Below, piece by piece: positions 21,797 through 34,640 of a stretch of 64,000 bases of DNA; within the stretch, counting starts at the first letter, position 1, and each line of letters opens with the position of its first letter. Under the pieces are notes generated by a model. It was not told the DNA's origin. It ran no database searches and was given only the letters and a program-made list of their open reading frames with translations. Source of the DNA: Stropharia rugosoannulata (lineage: Eukaryota; Basidiomycota; Agaricomycetes; Agaricales; Strophariaceae); NCBI GenBank assembly GCA_028532985.1, contig JANCIK010000003.1, forward strand, positions 72,001 through 136,000, given 5' to 3'. The translations under genes and the position numbers were made by a program.

Positions 21797-24249
21797 CTAA
21801 TGTAGATCAGAGAGGTTTTTCTGGACGGGATGTGCCTCCAATGCCGCCTCTAGTTTGTGTACTTGTTGACGAAGTTTGGACGCATCGATTTTTGACTGTG
21901 TTAATTCGGCGAGCGTGTTTTTGAGAGTAAGAGTTCGTTCTTCAAGCTGCGATTCGAGGTAGGATGCATACTGCAGCGCGTCGACGAGTTCCACTGGGTT
22001 TAGCGATGCTGTTTGTGTCCCACAATGTGTAAATGACTTAGATGTGGTGTCATCGGAAATTATCGGGATGGCAGGTAACGTCTGGTTCAGTAATGTGGGG
22101 AACGTTGCGTCCAACAATCGTTCGTCCACTGATGTAAGAATTTACACTTTAAAATGTTGACTGACTGATATGGAGGTTGTGAGACTCACAGGCCACGGTT
22201 GACGAACCGCTGACGTTACTAGGTCTTACACGAATGCCTGTAATGTCCTCCATATCGTCAAGAGGGTCGTAAAAGGTTGGACTTGTAAGTATGGCTGTCA
22301 GAGTTGGGTTAGACCGTTAAACTCAAGTGCGAACAGAAACCACTGACTATAATCCTTATCCATGTTCCGTTCCGACAGCGGGGGAGACTGTAAGTATGTT
22401 TCACTTTTCTTAAGCCTGGAGAAAATGGGTGCATCCTCTAGGTGGATATCAGACCATGAAGGTAGATCTTCTGTGCGCGTGAGATCATTCGAACAAAGAT
22501 TTATCTCAGAAGATGGCAAGTCAGGGGAAGTACGGCTGTCTTCAATTCCCAAGGGCCAACTTGCGAGAACGTCTTTCCCAAAACTATCACGACGCGCCAA
22601 TGGCCTATGTAATAGACCCATTTTCACATCCTGAATAACCTCGAAAAGTCCATCGGAAAGAGGGGCCCATCTACAAAGAAACCAACTCATCATCGTCTCG
22701 CCATCCATAACCTGCGTAATTGTTTCGTCATCGCTATCCTTATATGCGCTCTTTTGAATGATCTCGCCGCCGAAGAGTCGCCTTCCGAACATTTTAGATA
22801 AGTCTGCTACATTCACACCGTTTTCCTGGTGGACAAGGGCGACTTGGCTGAAAAACGCTAATAGATAAACAAGTAGAGAGAAATTAGGAGATGGAAGAAG
22901 ATGCAAAAGTAGCTGAGCCACGAGAATATGATTAGATTCGACTGCACTCGTATAGGTCCGCGCCATGGGTATGTGAGAAAGACGAGGTCCGAAGGAATCC
23001 CCAAGGCGTGTAGGCCATGTATCGTCTCGGGAAAGTCCACACAAGTCCCATACAGGGTGAAAAAACATGGGTGGCAGAACGGGTTCAGTAAGAGAAGTCA
23101 AGTATGTTGTAAGAAGAGCACAGACGTCGGCAGTAGATTCAAGATGTAGTGGTACATTGGCACCGAATCCTGATATATTCATGTCCGTTGCCTGGGGTTG
23201 ACGAGAAGCACATCGCGACGGGTGCTCCTGAGAATCATAGATCTCAATGAGCTCCAAAAGGCGCGCTCGATTAGGAAGAGTCCTAAAGAGATTTTCTTGA
23301 TATATACCTGATAATGGAGTAGGCAAAACGGCATCTAGATGGGCACATTTAAATACCTGTTCGATAAAGCTCTTCGACAGTATTCACAACAATAATGGGC
23401 AAGTCGTGTTCCCTTCCGCCTAGCACCATAGATGTAGTTGAATAAATGGAAGCCTTCCGTATCGGTTCTCCGAGAACGGCTTGACTTAACATCAATTATG
23501 AAGTCCAACACACAGTGAAGTTCAAATAAAGTACTTAGCACAGGTTTCTGACCAGCATTGGAAAGCCTGACATGCTGGTCCCAATTCTCTCGCATCCTTG
23601 CACGATCCTCAAAGTCCACTTGGTCAAGTTGATGCATAGCAAGAAGATCATGAGCATCGAGGTAATTGTCAATGTCATGTTCAGTCCCAAGAACACTCCT
23701 CAGAGAAGATAGTATGAGCCGTGGATCTGGTTTACGGGCGGAAGCAGGCAATGTAGAGCTTGTCGTATGCCCTTTGAAGGTCACCGTGGGAGTAACTGAA
23801 ACTGAGGCGTGGTTGGTAGCTGCGGTAGCGATCGTTTTTGTTGCTCGTTTGGGCGTGCAGTCCAAAGTCCTTGCCAGTTTCTTGCCAGAATTGTCGCGGC
23901 CAGTCGTATTTTTCGAGGTGGACCCGTATGAACAATCAGCAAGCAAAGGGGTGCTCGCTCTATGAGACTGGTGACGAGCAGGCATACTGGCAAATCGAGG
24001 ACGCAGAGGAGAAAAAGATGGAGAAATCTCAGGTGCCTTCGACAGGACATGTTGTGCCGTTTTTTTCAATGTTGAAAAGGGACCTGCCCTGCCGGTACCA
24101 GCCCCTACAGGATCTAATCTTCCTTCGCTGGTTTCCTGTATGCCTCCAGTGGTAAACGTTCTAGAACGCGACACGGATGGGATACCTGCTTGGCGATGAA
24201 CCTTGGGATTGCGGGGGGATAGGTCGGCTGATGAAAGTTTGTGATTCAT
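21797..24249 (-). CDS. RhoGAP-domain protein with C-terminal coiled coil
   Basis: GTPase-activating protein for Rho-type GTPases, expected to shape actin or polarity signalling. ATG 24249 (MNHKLSSADLSPRNPK) opens a long Ser/Thr-rich disordered region of about 215 residues. Joining exons over an intron at about 23480-23530 gives a segment containing VLGGREHDLPIIVVNTVEEL. A further 48-bp intron leads to YQENLFRTLPNRARLLELI, which contains the expected arginine-finger region. The GAP fold continues with DVCALLTTYLTSLTEPVLPP and LLAFFSQVALVHQENGVNVA. The C-terminal exons end in a coiled coil (ALQYASYLESQLEERTLTLK onward), stop at 21797. The open frame that runs straight on after LFNYIYG is intron read-through. 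Confidence 0.85.
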
Positions 24250-24478
24250 TATTGTAAAACGGAGTAAGAAAGTAAGAAAAGGAGAGAATGTGTGCGGTGC
24301 GGTGCTGCCAGAGACATCGTTACGAAAACGGCTGAATCGAATGTAGACCAGAAAGTAATAAATCAACACTGTGACGGCTGGTATATCTCGACTTCTCACG
24401 ATTACGACTTGCCAAGTAGGTTACGGAATCAGTTTCCGAGTCGTCTTGAGGTCATTTCCCAATCATCTCCCATAACCA

Positions 24479-26375
24479 TGTCCCTATGCCTACTTGACCT
24501 ACCACAAGAACTTGTCGTAAGAATCCTCTGCGAAACGGATCCTATTTCCCTTGCCCGTTGTGCATCTGTGAGCCATTAGTCTCCACAACTATTTATGGTC
24601 TTGACTTGAGATGAGGGAGACTTCCAAGGTCCTTCACCGGACTATCTACAGCTCGTCACAACTTGCCTGCGCCATTGAAACTTACCTAGACGGATCAGAA
24701 GAGGTCACTACGGCTAGGGATCATCATGAACTACTTCGAATTATTACTGTTCAGCGAAATGCATGGAGATCCCTCAACTGGACACTATCACATCGCATTG
24801 CCATGTCTCAGTGGTGTATAGCTTATGAGCTCGTTGGAGGGATATTTGCTCAAACTGGGGGTCAAAATCTCTCAATCGTAACGCTTCCGAACCGGTACAA
24901 AGAGCTCGCGTCTACGCACAAGTTGCAAATTCCTTTCACCGTTAAAGATTTCGCAATGGATCCGACCCAAGATGTTATAGCGCTACTCGAATACGATGAT
25001 GCGTGAGCACGATATCCTTCATGAATTCCGTAAAGCGCGTTTTACTTACCAATTGTATAGTATGGTAGTTGGGAACAATCCTCGAGTCATACGTATCCAT
25101 ATGCGAACGTTATCTACTAACGTCGAGCACCCTCACTCTCGTCAAAGTCAACTTGAATTTACTGTTTTCTCAGATCAGCTACAAGGGAACGGAATAAGTA
25201 ATGCGCTCATGCAAGTTGTATATGATTCAGTTGCTATATTCTTCACGCAACATATGACGGAGGCTCGTGTATTGTTATGGAACTGGAGGAGTGGAATCCT
25301 TTTATATGTTGGTCAAGTTGAAATCATAGTTCTAGCTACTAACTTGGCTTCAAGGACTCAGGTTCTCAATTGGGGTCGCCGCTTCCCTTCGGCACGTCTG
25401 ATTTCTCTCTTTTGGATCAAACTTCCTTCCTCGTCACGACTACCGAAGGCCCTGGGTTCATTGTACTGTTCACATTTCATCCATCTGTTCACAATCTTCA
25501 CCCTCGCCGAGTTGCAACATTTGAGTTACCATCTCTCAACTCCATGTCGAGCTTAGTATCTTTGTCTACTCATGCAGGCCCTGTAGAGGCAAATCCTCTT
25601 CCTGAAAGCAATCTAAAGAAAAGGGACCGATGCCGAATACATGTGTTCACGATGTTTTACTCAACCTCTTTACTACTGGGGGGCAATTCTACCTCGTACT
25701 CCTACGGTGTATATGTCCACCAAAATTTGTTTACTTCATATACCGAAGGTTTAAGTCTATCTTCTGTTGAGGAAAAAATTATTGAGTGGGATGATTGGGG
25801 TCCGCTAAACACTAGGTTACTGCCCAATCGGTCTCCATCACATTGGTTGAGGTACGCGGACTTCTGTGTAATTTTCGCATCTTACTCCAGTGCTTTCAGA
25901 TATACGCACGGACAGCGCGCTTTATATTCTCAAACCGGCAGCCATGTTGTTGAGATTTTAGACTTTTCTCTTGGGGCTTGTTATGGATGCAATGAACAGG
26001 AAAGTCTCATCGAAGACGGCGCCAGCGACGGTAAGCTTGCCTGCGTCACGTCTAAGCAATGTCTAAGCTAGTATATTCTGAACCATCGGCAGGTCATGAG
26101 GAAATGAAGTGCTCGTCTACCCTCTTACCCCCCTCTGTTTTGGCGGCATCGACGTCTATCTTCGAAGCAGATATAATAACCTTTCTTCCTTGCCGCGTAA
26201 CTTGTAGGGCGTCGTCGTCCACACATTATGCATACATGATATATGAGCACGGCATTGTTGGTATTCAGGTATGTTTATATATGGCAAATCTACTCGATTC
26301 CCTGACTGTTATTCGCAGATGGAATACGTGGCCAATGAAGGCGGTAATCTCCAGTTATACGTTTACGTAGTTTGA
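24479..26375 (+). CDS. F-box protein, agaric type
   Basis: ATG 24479 gives MSLCLLDLPQELVVRILCE, an F-box start, then SLARCASVS and, after a roughly 51-bp intron, SKVLHRTIYSSSQLACAIET. The long C-terminal part (QRNAWRSLNWTLSHRIAM, PRVIRIHMRTLSTN, RVLLWNWRSGILLYVG, TTTEGPGFIVLFTFHP and so on) is the beta-propeller-like region shared by many Agaricomycete F-box proteins. Introns lie at about 24552-24600, 25004-25061, 25314-25366, 26031-26092 and 26269-26319. The last exon ends QLYVYVV, TGA 26373-26375. It presumably recruits an unknown substrate to an SCF ubiquitin ligase. Confidence 0.82.
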
Positions 26376-27317
26376 AACTCTGTACTACATAGTGTTGCTG
26401 GTGTATCTTTTTTGTATCAGCCTAGTACTCAACTAGTGCTAACGATTCCATGGGTAGTAGTATCATCTGAAATCCAGATCAAATCAAGCTCAAATTGAGA
26501 TCTATGTGGGTACGTTAAACCCAAGCTAAAAAGTCTACCAGTAGTGATGTAGTAGCACTCCAAACTCAAACCAAACGAGCAACAAACGAATAAAATTCTT
26601 AGGGTAGATAACCAAGGTCGTTGAACGTTGACTTTTCATAGCTTCTCTGGACGCTTGTGCATAGGTTCGGAATATTTTGTTTTTGAATCATGGCTTTTAC
26701 CTGCTCAGCTTCTGAAAAATTTGATTCTCTCAGATGACATAAGTACAGTCAACCTTGGTATAATGAATTCTTTTGAGTCACTTCCTGGCCGCTCCACCAT
26801 AGACAAACCATGTTCTGACATAAATCGTGTAATTAGCTATAAGTAGATACATGCCAAGAAGCAAATATGCGTCATCAGAGGTGTCAGTGATCCGCGACAT
26901 GAATCCATACATTGATACAGCCTGCAATCCAGTGCGGTCACACTTACATCCAGTATTACGGCACGCGTTTTCGTTGATATACAAACAGCGACATAAATAA
27001 AAGTATATACACAAACAGCGAGAACATGAAATCCATAATAGTACACGCGGGCGGCCACAGACCAGGCCCATTATCCTAATCGACAACCTAATAAAGCGGG
27101 GTCGGAAGGCGGCCGGACCCGCAGCATAAGAAACGAAGGATTGTAAAACGTGGACCAATATGTGATAGCTTAACGACTAAAGGTCAAGTCATGAGGAAAT
27201 ATTCAGAATACATGACAGATGGGTGGCAGACTCCGAATCAAAGCGTTATAGTTATAGAGTGAGATACTCCTTCAAAGTCTGCCAACGTCATCATCGCTTC
27301 CGCTTCCATAGGAGCAT
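26376..27317. other. convergent intergenic region
   Basis: A 942-bp AT-rich stretch between the F-box gene (+) and histone H3 (-). Open frames here (for example 26778-27158) show no family. No gene is supported. Confidence 0.4.
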
Positions 27318-28016
<699 letters not shown>

Positions 28017-30015
28017 TTGGAGGGCGGACTGATGGTGGTTTCTAAGTGAGGAGGGAGGGAGGGAGGGAAGAAAGCAATGTTCAAAGCCCCAAACAGCCCC
28101 AATTCAATTTCTCACGCCTTCCGAGGCGCACGAGCCACTGCATTCTGAGCATTTTAGACCTCGGAAGATTGCTCGATATTCGTTTTTTTCATAACTTGCC
28201 TGTTTTCCCTCCGCTCCGTCCAATTTTTGCGGCCGGCCTCACAGTTTGCTCGTGCGCACATGCTGAATTTTGATTAGCGCGAAACGGAGTATGGGAAGTG
28301 GTCGAACTGATGAAGCGCAGGAGGGTGTAAGTTGTCTCCCTTTGTGGCTCTCCCGGCAAATGCCGGTTAGCTTTCCTGTTGCGGTCTTGCTTGCCACTTG
28401 TTGCCTCCTCCGACTATCTGCCAGTGGTCTACCCCAGTCCCCGTCCCCATTGGCTCTCTTTCCGCCCTTCTCTCTTTCTCTGTCTGTGTCATCAACGTGC
28501 CCGACACTATTCCTGTTGCCCACCCCGCTCATTTTTCTTCGACTTCTGCATGGGGATGCATCCCATCCAGATCTATTGCACATTCAAGCCTTTCTTTCTA
28601 GATTGGGCCAGTTTCGACACACCCTTGCTGCACTTGTCACTATCCTTATCAAAGCGGGATTCCCCCTGATATCCAGCTGCGTAAGACACAGTATCGAACC
28701 AACGTTGACAACGAATCAGCCGGAATAGTCGCAGATCTCCTAAGCCTTTGCACTGACATACGGCCTCTAGTCATATACTGCCTAAATATATATGCTTGGC
28801 AGTCTATACCAGTTCTTCAAATAGTACTATTCTCTTAGGTGAGTAACGCTCCTGTATCTATCTGGCCGGAGTCGGACAGTCTCCAGAGCTTGAGCGTTAT
28901 GAACGAACTTCTTGAAATTGCTGCTTCGCTGCAGAATCATGGACGATTTTACTATTCTGGCTTGGATCACATCATTCGAAGACAGCTGCACAGCTTCATG
29001 ACTATGTGCTCGGTCAATGTTGCGTATGTTCCGTCTTTGCAGTCTTCTTGGTGACGCTAATATGATTGAACTCTTACTCATCTAGAAGCTTTCACTCTGA
29101 CTACTAATGTCATCTATATCCAGCTCTAATCTTGCTTCGGGCCCGATATCCGAGGTCGTCACAAGACATTATGGCTTCATGGTCGACGCTATCGTTGCAT
29201 GTACGCCTTGAAATATATTTTACAATTAAACCAATTCCAGCTATAACTTAGAACCCCCGCTACGTTTTTACACTAAGCCTAGCGCTGGGCTGGACTTTTT
29301 TGCAGGTCAGCTCCTTCTAAGGACGAGTTGCCTCTTCCTTATAAAACACCCTTCACGGTTTCTTATCAGTGCTACCAACAAAATCTCCCAGAGTATAGGT
29401 TACCTATTGTTAAACTCGTCATTAATCATCTTTATCATTTCGGGAAACATTTACTACAAGGACTAAATCACCGACGTCGGTATATTGAATCATCGAACAA
29501 TGTTTATTTTCTATTAGACATCTGAAGGAACAATTTCGGTTCGACGTGCGTCAGTGGGCATGAACAGGCACGTAACTATTGTGTCACGCTGCGGGCCAAC
29601 CCTTTCGTCATGGACAAGCTGACAGAGATGATTTACTGTTTCACCTCGAAGCAAGCGCCTCGTGTCTAGTCAGATCTGGAGAAGAATCAATAACATCTTG
29701 CCACGAAATACTTTCCCGCTCAGGTCGTCATTTTCTATTGAAAATGGTCGGCCACGGTTTCTATAGTAGGGCCTATTATTAGAACTCCCAGACTTCCATC
29801 ACTTTACCTTGGCTTGCTCGAAACATATAATTACGCGCATCATGGACGATTTGCCCTGCTCCTCCCTGCTCCTCTACAAAATAAACGGCGCAATCACTAC
29901 ACAGCAGATCGACCTTCATTTTCAACTTTTGCTTAAACAATCAGCATCGTAAGCCTGCTGTCGGTGTCGCCTTTGCTCCATTAACATGTGCATACTACTC
30001 TAGGTGACATTAGCT
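28017..30015. other. 2-kb region with exon-like segments but no recognised gene
   Basis: A GA-rich run (about 28040-28070) lies just upstream of H3. From 28839 an open segment reads MSNAPVSIWPESDSLQSLSV and continues to 29021. A GT...AG interval to about 29123 joins it in frame to SNLASGPISEVVTRHYGFMV, followed by another GT donor. A further open segment ends at 29525. The codons look protein-like and the splice signals are good, but no family is recognised and a complete frame could not be built. It could be a small unknown gene or a relic. Confidence 0.25.
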
Positions 30016-31737
30016 ATGGGATGTTCATGTATCGATTATTTCCAGAGCCGCCGCGCTACTACTAGGCCCTCGGTCTGTGAAGTTGATGTGCTGGCTGATG
30101 TTAATGCACCTCCGCACGAGATTTTTGCCCCAGAAAACGAAATCCCTCAAGGAGAAATTCCATTACACGTCAAGATTTACCCGAGGCCACCGTCTCCCTC
30201 AAAACCTTTCGCAGAATTCCCATTGGTCGAGTCACTCTGGGCCGCTCAACGTCTCAACAGACATAGGATGAACGACGCCCGGGACCCTTTCATTTCACGT
30301 TTACCCACTGAGCTTGCTTCCCATATATTCACGTACTTTCTCCCTTTCGACGTCGACAACTCGTACGGTATCTGCAACCCTACGGGTCCGCAGGGTCCAC
30401 TTCCGATCACTCCACTTCGACTCGGCGCTGTCTGTCAAACATGGCGGGAAATAGCATGGGCTACCCCTGCTCTCTGGGCATCAATTTCCATTGACATGTA
30501 CGCCACGCGAGAGTCAACTGCCTCACTCGTCCGCGAATGGCTTGGGAGGTCAGGCCAACTCCCGCTTCGCATACGTCTGTATGCGGGCTTTGAGCAGGGC
30601 GCCTTGGAGTACTACCCAGCACCCTCGCCTTTCGAACCTTCCGTTCAAAATTTATTCGATGCCGTCAATTCGTTTGCAGACCGCTGGACCTATGTGGATT
30701 TAAAACTTCCCGCTAGTTTCATGAAGTACGTACGCTGCTCTTCGGCTAACTCGGCACGCCCATCGTTTGTGAAGGCTCTCCATATCAACGTCCTAACTTC
30801 CGAGGTCCTCGAACCTCCTCTCGAACTCAGCAAAAAAATCGACTTGCATGGACTATTATCTCCTACATCACTGGTCATTCAAGGCCTGCATATTCCACAA
30901 GTCGGCATTGAGTGGGGCAACCTTACGCATGTCGAGGCGTTCGATTTATCTGTTTCAGAATGCATGGATCTCCTTCGACAAGCGCCTGCAATGACTCATT
31001 TTATTCTTACACGCCTGCATGCAGGGGAGCTGCACCACCCTCCAGTCCTTCATTCAGCCTTCTGTCACACTGAATTACGCTCAATCACACTCAAGGCCAT
31101 CCATCAGTATGCTACTGTTGCTTTCAATGCATTCCTCGAACAAACTTCATTTCCTGCATTAACGCATGTGGCCCTTGAACAAGTTGCCGTGCTTGTCGAT
31201 CCGCACGCCTCCATACAGCCTATGCTTTCTCACTTTTCCAGATCGGGTACTCGTCTACTCGACCTGGAGATGAAAATATCGACACTACCCATTGACTATC
31301 ACAAAATAACCGCTGTACTGTATGCACTCCCGACGCTGGAGACGCTCACAGTCGAATTTGGCCGTTACGAATCTACGCCCTGCCTGGACCCCCTTCTTTC
31401 TGTATTTGCATCACGTGGAAGTAACGGGAAGATGATCCTTCCTCGACTAAAATCACTGATTATCAAACGGACTCGTTTCTCGTGGGAACGTCTCGGCCAT
31501 ATTTTCTTCCCTGAGCCTACATCCATTGGGTCTCAAACAGACGTCGACCTCTCCGAGGTGCGCAAACGAGAGTCATTACTCCTTCGAATTGTTCTCCCGT
31601 GGACAAATACAAGCTTTTTCGATGCAGAAGCTCTTCAAGCGGTCGCCTTTCTTCAATCCAGCGGATTCCAAATACAAATCACAGATGACTACGGGCGCAA
31701 TCTATTTGATAATGTCTCTATTCTAGGGGGGCATTGA
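30016..31737 (+). CDS. F-box protein, intronless, agaric type
   Basis: A single open frame of 573 codons from ATG 30016 (MGCSCIDYFQSRRATT). The F-box core is FISRLPTELASHIFTYFLPF, then LRLGAVCQTWREIAWATPAL and WASISIDMYATRESTASLVR, the usual layout of the large Agaricomycete F-box family. A long leucine-rich C-terminal half without a clear repeat register follows. The N-terminal MGCSC could be lipidated (myristate on Gly2, palmitate on Cys3/Cys5), although residue 6 (Ile) does not favour myristoylation. A possible 5'-UTR intron ends with AG just before the ATG. Expected role: substrate receptor of an SCF ubiquitin ligase; the substrate is unknown. Confidence 0.85.
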   Translation: MGCSCIDYFQSRRATTRPSVCEVDVLADVNAPPHEIFAPENEIPQGEIPLHVKIYPRPPSPSKPFAEFPLVESLWAAQRLNRHRMNDARDPFISRLPTELASHIFTYFLPFDVDNSYGICNPTGPQGPLPITPLRLGAVCQTWREIAWATPALWASISIDMYATRESTASLVREWLGRSGQLPLRIRLYAGFEQGALEYYPAPSPFEPSVQNLFDAVNSFADRWTYVDLKLPASFMKYVRCSSANSARPSFVKALHINVLTSEVLEPPLELSKKIDLHGLLSPTSLVIQGLHIPQVGIEWGNLTHVEAFDLSVSECMDLLRQAPAMTHFILTRLHAGELHHPPVLHSAFCHTELRSITLKAIHQYATVAFNAFLEQTSFPALTHVALEQVAVLVDPHASIQPMLSHFSRSGTRLLDLEMKISTLPIDYHKITAVLYALPTLETLTVEFGRYESTPCLDPLLSVFASRGSNGKMILPRLKSLIIKRTRFSWERLGHIFFPEPTSIGSQTDVDLSEVRKRESLLLRIVLPWTNTSFFDAEALQAVAFLQSSGFQIQITDDYGRNLFDNVSILGGH

Positions 31738-32158
31738 CATGTTTACACTGCAAGACATTTTGATTTCCTTATATACCCTTACTTCAGTTCATCAGTTTCA
31801 TAGATATGAAAATGTTCATATATGATGATAACCCAATAAACAAACACGTTAATGAGCTGTGAAGCAGGCTGTCGATTGTGCATGCAACATGTTGTATGTA
31901 CTTTCGGCGTGTGCAACGTCGTGCCGTAATATTTTCGTAAATAGAGTCAAGACATGCGAAGGTTCTTCATTCGGCTGGATACAACTTCCTCGCACGGATT
32001 GAATTCAGTCTCTATGAATATACGTCACTGATAGGCAGCCTATGTTTAGATGATGGTTTCGCATGGTATATATGGCACAAGGCTGGAGGCATGAACTAGA
32101 AGGTTTCCTTGCCAAAATAACTACAGAATGAATGAGTAATGTATCAATAAGCACGCCT
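31738..32158. other. convergent intergenic region
   Basis: A 421-bp AT-rich stretch between the F-box gene (+) and the membrane protein gene (-). I see nothing in it. Confidence 0.5.
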
Positions 32159-33480
32159 TCACCGCACATCGTCGTAGGCTGGTGGTAGATCACCAGTTTG
32201 ATCGGTTCCCCCCCTTGGGTTCCAAACTTTGTCGGGGGGCGCTCCGCTTACTGCGCTCGTCAAGGAAGGCTTGTGGCCGTTGCTTAATGGAGAGGTGGAA
32301 TGAGCTGCCGGACCGCCCACGGCCTCCAACAACGTCGGTGAAGGGAAAGTAGGCACCGGACTGCGACTAGAAATAGTACGCGGCAATGGGGACTTCTCAT
32401 GGACTTCCCGGTCTCCCGTAAATAATGATTCTGCCTGCAACGTTGGGTAGGGCGTGCTAGGGTTATGACCGTTGAGTTGAATCTGCCGTGGAGGAACCAC
32501 ATGCCTATGCTCGCCGTCGCTGTCGGCTGTCGTCACTGCACCTTGTTCAATGTCATCTTCTGGACGGTTACGACGAGACGACTTAGTGTCTCTGTCGCGT
32601 CGTGTTAGTTCTAGGTCGTCTGTCATATATTCGTGATACCGCGAGCCGGACATCTTGGTGGGCGGCCGCGTTAAAATTGGAGAAATGAAAGGGTTTGCCG
32701 CGCCAGAAGCCGAGCTCGGTGAAACTGGTGATTGGTCGTCTGTATAAGAAAGAGAATAAGCTTACTATGCGGTTGAGATGACTGAAATAAAATGACAGAA
32801 TGCAAACAAGCCTAAAAATAACTCGGAAATAAATAGAACGTTCAGCCATGATGAACATTCTATTTTTGAAGTCTGACAAAATTAGAATAAGATCAAGTAC
32901 CTGAAGCGAGGGCGGCTGTGCGATTCCTTCCGAGGTAAGGTGGGTGGATTGTTGCCCGCGATTCAACCAGTCGTTTCTTGCGCCGGACGACAATAACCGT
33001 CAGTACGACCGCAAGAATGGCAATCAGGCCAGCGAGTGAGCCAGCCACCACAGGTACGGAGGAGTGCAAGGTGCCCTCGGAGTCGGGATTTGAAGTAGGG
33101 GTTGATGCGTTTGAGGTTCCTGTTGAGGACATCGAGGGGGTGGACTGGAGAAAGGCGAGAGGAACACGCTGCAGCAGCGATTTGGGCGTACTATGGGATG
33201 AGTGAACGTAAGACCGCCACCTGAGTGTTAGATGGTTGAAGATACATACCACGAGGGATCCTTGCTCTCAAAGAGGCAGGAGTGGTCAGTCGTCACAGCT
33301 TCAGGTGAGCGGCTAGTGACGATGGTAAAGATATGGCAAAGGATGAGAATAATATATGTGCGGAGTTAGAGACGAGGTTACATACGGAGGCAAGATAATT
33401 TTGGCTGTTGGGTATGCATTGATTATAGCGTTCCAGTAGAAGAGGAAATAGAGGACTATCCGGAACGACTTCCGTATCAT
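32159..33480 (-). CDS. single-pass membrane protein with Ser/Thr-rich ectodomain
   Basis: ATG 33480 starts MIRKSFRIVLYFLFYWNAII, a signal-peptide-like segment. After a first intron come RSPEAVTTDHSCLFESKDPS and, after a second, a Ser/Thr-rich linker (PSMSSTGTSNASTPTSNPDS). A single membrane helix follows (VVAGSLAGLIAILAVVLTVI) with the stop-transfer cluster VRRKKR. Another intron leads to a long charged and Pro-rich cytoplasmic tail that ends in the PPAY-containing sequence DLPPAYDDVR. The layout resembles fungal wall-stress sensors or Skg6/Axl2-like anchors, and the PPAY motif could bind a WW-domain ubiquitin ligase of the Rsp5 type. Function is inferred. Confidence 0.75.
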
Positions 33481-34640
33481 TGGCTTTGTGGCAAAGGAAT
33501 AGGCGAAGAGTACGCAGCGGAAGAAAGAATGCAGGACCTCCAGAAAGAACAAGAGAGTCGGATGCCGGCAGAGAAGATCTCTATATAGGGAAGGTCGACG
33601 CCAGAAAAGCAGCTTAGACTGAAGCACTGGCGGAGAAGGAGAGTGAGAAGGCAAACAACTCGTCCGATGTCGCACGGGGCCGGTCAAAAACAGCACTTTG
33701 TGGTGAAATGGTCGTGTACACATTCAGCGGGGGTCCACGCCGTCAGTCAGATGCCAGTTCTGCGAGCTTAATTTACTTTAGTCCTACTGGCTTCAATAAT
33801 AAGGTCCAGTTTGCACGGCTCCCCACATAGAGGTAGTGCACCGTGAGAGGAAGAAATTAGCAGGCAGGCGAACGATGTGGCAGAGTGAAAGAAGGACGGG
33901 AAAGGGCTGCTCAATTTATCAGACGAGATATAAATAAGCATATCACACACACCTCTTTATTAATAGGTTCCAATCATCGTTTTTTCTCCCATTTCCAAAG
34001 CCCGACGTCCTTTGTGCGTGCAGCTGCTGGCAGAAGAAACCGGTACCCTGTGTTCCTCTTGACTGTGTGGCGATAATCGACTCGGGCTGCTGACTGACGC
34101 GAGATGACTGCAATCAAAGGCACAGCCAGTGATGGAGACCTGAGAGGAGACTGTCTGCATTCTATCGTTGTGCAAAAGTGGCGCGTCCAGTACGCTTTGC
34201 AAAAGACGAGTCAATGTACGTAATGGCACGAGAGAGAGAGAAGTAATAGGTTTCTTGGCGCGACCTAATTTTACCTGCCTTTCCTTTCCTTGGCAAGGTA
34301 TACATACAAGAGCTGTGCAGCTTTGCAAACGTAAACAGTGTTTGGATCATTATTGCAGACGTGTATAGCAAGACAGTAGTGGTACAAGACAACCAACAGT
34401 ATATGCTACGACTTTCTACCTATATTATAGCGTACTTCGATATTACAGTCAGATGGCATTCAGATTTCGTTAGCTAGTCTATGCGTTATGTAGATGGCAG
34501 TGATAATGTATGAGGCACCGTGAACATTTTGGTTTCCGTCAATGCAGGTAGTCATGACCGGGGCCATGAGAGTGGCAGTTCTCCACCTCCCGGTCGCAAA
34601 TCGGTATTTCGTTTTCATCGTGACATCAAGGGCAAGTGTC
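33481..34640. other. intergenic region
   Basis: 1.16 kb between two minus-strand genes. The open frames here (for example 33960-34328) show no family or exon pattern. It must hold the promoter of the membrane-protein gene and the 3' region of the phosphotransferase gene. Confidence 0.45.

Noticed and set aside
23335..23530. Apparent frame break inside the RhoGAP gene after LFNYIYG
   Set aside because: An intron at about 23480-23530 shifts the frame and restores VLGGREHDLPIIVVNTVEEL and the GAP fold, so the gene is intact and not a pseudogene.
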